NCBI GenBank assembly: GCA_031285085.1
Contig: JAITWW010000033.1
Span: 1 to 7,163 of the forward strand
Length of the DNA: 7,163 nt
Reading direction: 5' to 3'
Source of the DNA: Candidatus Methanofilum arcanum
Lineage (GTDB): Archaea > Halobacteriota > Methanomicrobia > Methanomicrobiales > Methanospirillaceae
Positions within the stretch are counted from its first letter, which is position 1. Every line of letters starts with the position of its first letter. Both the position numbers and the translations under genes were made by a program. Under the pieces are notes generated by a model. That model saw nothing but the letters and a program-made list of their open reading frames with translations. It was not told the DNA's origin and did not search any database. This document shows, one piece after another, positions 6,109 through 7,163 of the stretch.

Positions 6109-7163
6109 TTACATCTTTACTCTGCCGAACTCGATGTACATAATATCATCAGCAAACAAGCATGCAAAAAGCATTCTTTTTCGAACACTATGTGCCATGC
6201 GAACAGATCGTGAGATGCTGTTCATAACAAGAGAAAGACCACTTGGAATTGCTTGCACAAGCATCTCTGAGTGTGTTTTCAACTCAGCATACACTCTGAA
6301 ATGATGACCAAACTTGTATCCTGTTTTTGGTATGTATCCCTGTTTTTTCAGGTCACAGTATACGACATACTTCTCAGGAAGCTCTGCATCTGTGTCACAA
6401 ACAAGATGGTAATACTCATCTGCTGAGATCTGAGCATCTCCTGTTGTCAGTGTCACCATGCCATGATATGCCAAGTACAAGGCCTCTATTGTTGAGAGCA
6501 TAATGCGGGATTCATCAAGCCGTTTTCCATAAAGAACTCTATCATATCCTAATTCTTCTTGTGCATACACAACTGAGACAACACCAGCAAGATGGCTGAT
6601 ACATGGTTCAAGTGTTTCAGGCTCTGGCAGTTGTTTGAGTGTATGAAGTCGCAGATCATAATATGTAATCTCTCCTTCATCGTCAACTGCAGCCAAAATA
6701 TGTTGTTTTCGCATATTTGCGGTTGCTTTTATCTCACGCTGAGCGGTTTGAAAATCAATGAGATCACGCTCAGAAACAACACGCATCATATACTGTGACT
6801 CCCCTTTTCCAGGACGTTGTCCTCGTTTGAAGACACGAAAATCATGTGGGCCGGTCTGAATTGCGTACCCCCTTTCTCTCATGTCCTGATACACAAGGTA
6901 GGAACGGAAAAATGATGGCTCTTTCGCAAAATAAGCTACAAGAGAATCAAAAGAATGATTTTCTACCTGTATTTTGTCGCGGTACACAAGGTACAAGATC
7001 TCGACAGGAGCAAGAGTTAATCCATTTTTTGTCTTCCTGCCATAACCACTCTGATCATAGAGTGTATATCCCTCAGTTCCGAGCTCGCCACCTCGTGGGG
7101 TCAGTGTTACGTACACGGGTGTATTATTTGATGGTACATGTAGTAAAACCACTTGGGGTATGC
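6109..7163 (-). CDS. endA: tRNA-splicing endonuclease, tandem-repeat type, 5' end uncertain
   Basis: This enzyme cuts the bulge-helix-bulge at both ends of introns in archaeal pre-tRNAs. The chain has two copies of the endonuclease fold, like the homodimeric Archaeoglobus fulgidus enzyme of about 305 residues. Numbering here is from the GTG at 7152. The C-terminal copy (about 218-347) has KTGYKFGHHFRVY (276-288), giving the expected catalytic Tyr288, His294 in THSEMLV, and Lys325 in VRKRM; the chain ends EFGRVKM. The N-terminal copy (about 45-165) is degenerate: FRVF has Phe108 instead of Tyr and SQYMM lacks the His, although a Lys (149) remains in NMRK, so it is probably structural. The frame is open to the window edge and the GTG has no visible ribosome binding site, so the true start may lie upstream. 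The gene is first in the visible cluster, 85 bases before the preferred trpS start. Confidence 0.92.
   Translation of the reverse strand, partial: IPQVVLLHVPSNNTPVYVTLTPRGGELGTEGYTLYDQSGYGRKTKNGLTLAPVEILYLVYRDKIQVENHSFDSLVAYFAKEPSFFRSYLVYQDMRERGYAIQTGPHDFRVFKRGQRPGKGESQYMMRVVSERDLIDFQTAQREIKATANMRKQHILAAVDDEGEITYYDLRLHTLKQLPEPETLEPCISHLAGVVSVVYAQEELGYDRVLYGKRLDESRIMLSTIEALYLAYHGMVTLTTGDAQISADEYYHLVCDTDAELPEKYVVYCDLKKQGYIPKTGYKFGHHFRVYAELKTHSEMLVQAIPSGLSLVMNSISRSVRMAHSVRKRMLFACLFADDIMYIEFGRVKM

Noticed and set aside
1..7163. CRISPR array, insertion sequence, tRNA or rRNA gene
   Set aside because: No regularly spaced repeats, transposase motifs, terminal inverted repeats or tRNA-like cloverleaf with T-loop sequence were seen on reading both strands.

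Overview
The window reads as methanogenic archaeal DNA, most likely order Methanomicrobiales (Euryarchaeota). The basis is an archaeal-type phenylalanyl-tRNA synthetase pair, an archaeal/eukaryal-type TrpRS, a tandem-repeat tRNA-splicing endonuclease, an archaeal TATA-like box and T-tract terminators. The order is a judgement from general resemblance of these proteins, not from a search. All supported genes lie on the minus strand, so the window is described from its high-coordinate end down.

Positions 7163 to 1206 form one compact cluster: endA (5' end probably outside the window), trpS, pheS, pheT and a small acylphosphatase gene. Junctions are tight. The trpS stop abuts the pheS region, pheS and pheT are separated by one base with the pheT ribosome binding site inside the pheS tail, and pheT overlaps the acylphosphatase gene by 4 bases. 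endA and trpS are separated by about 40 to 85 bases, depending on the trpS start. The cluster joins pre-tRNA splicing to charging of tRNA-Trp and tRNA-Phe. The acylphosphatase has a predicted coiled-coil tail and no obvious link to charging. A T-rich terminator follows at about 1200-1180.

Positions 1100 to 330 hold a separate unit. A TATA-like box sits about 28 bases before the ATG of a secreted protein, suggesting a leaderless mRNA. The protein has a signal peptide, a very acidic linker and a C-terminal Cache/PDC-like domain. Several T-tracts follow it.

Positions 277 to 1 carry a small gene with a conserved-looking N-terminus that resembles small antitoxin-type proteins. It may be frameshifted near its 3' end.

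The most noteworthy points are a four-cysteine pattern in TrpRS matching the known [4Fe-4S] TrpRS motif almost exactly, an acylphosphatase with a regular heptad tail and an altered phosphate loop, and the free-standing secreted Cache-like protein. No mobile element, CRISPR array or RNA gene was seen.
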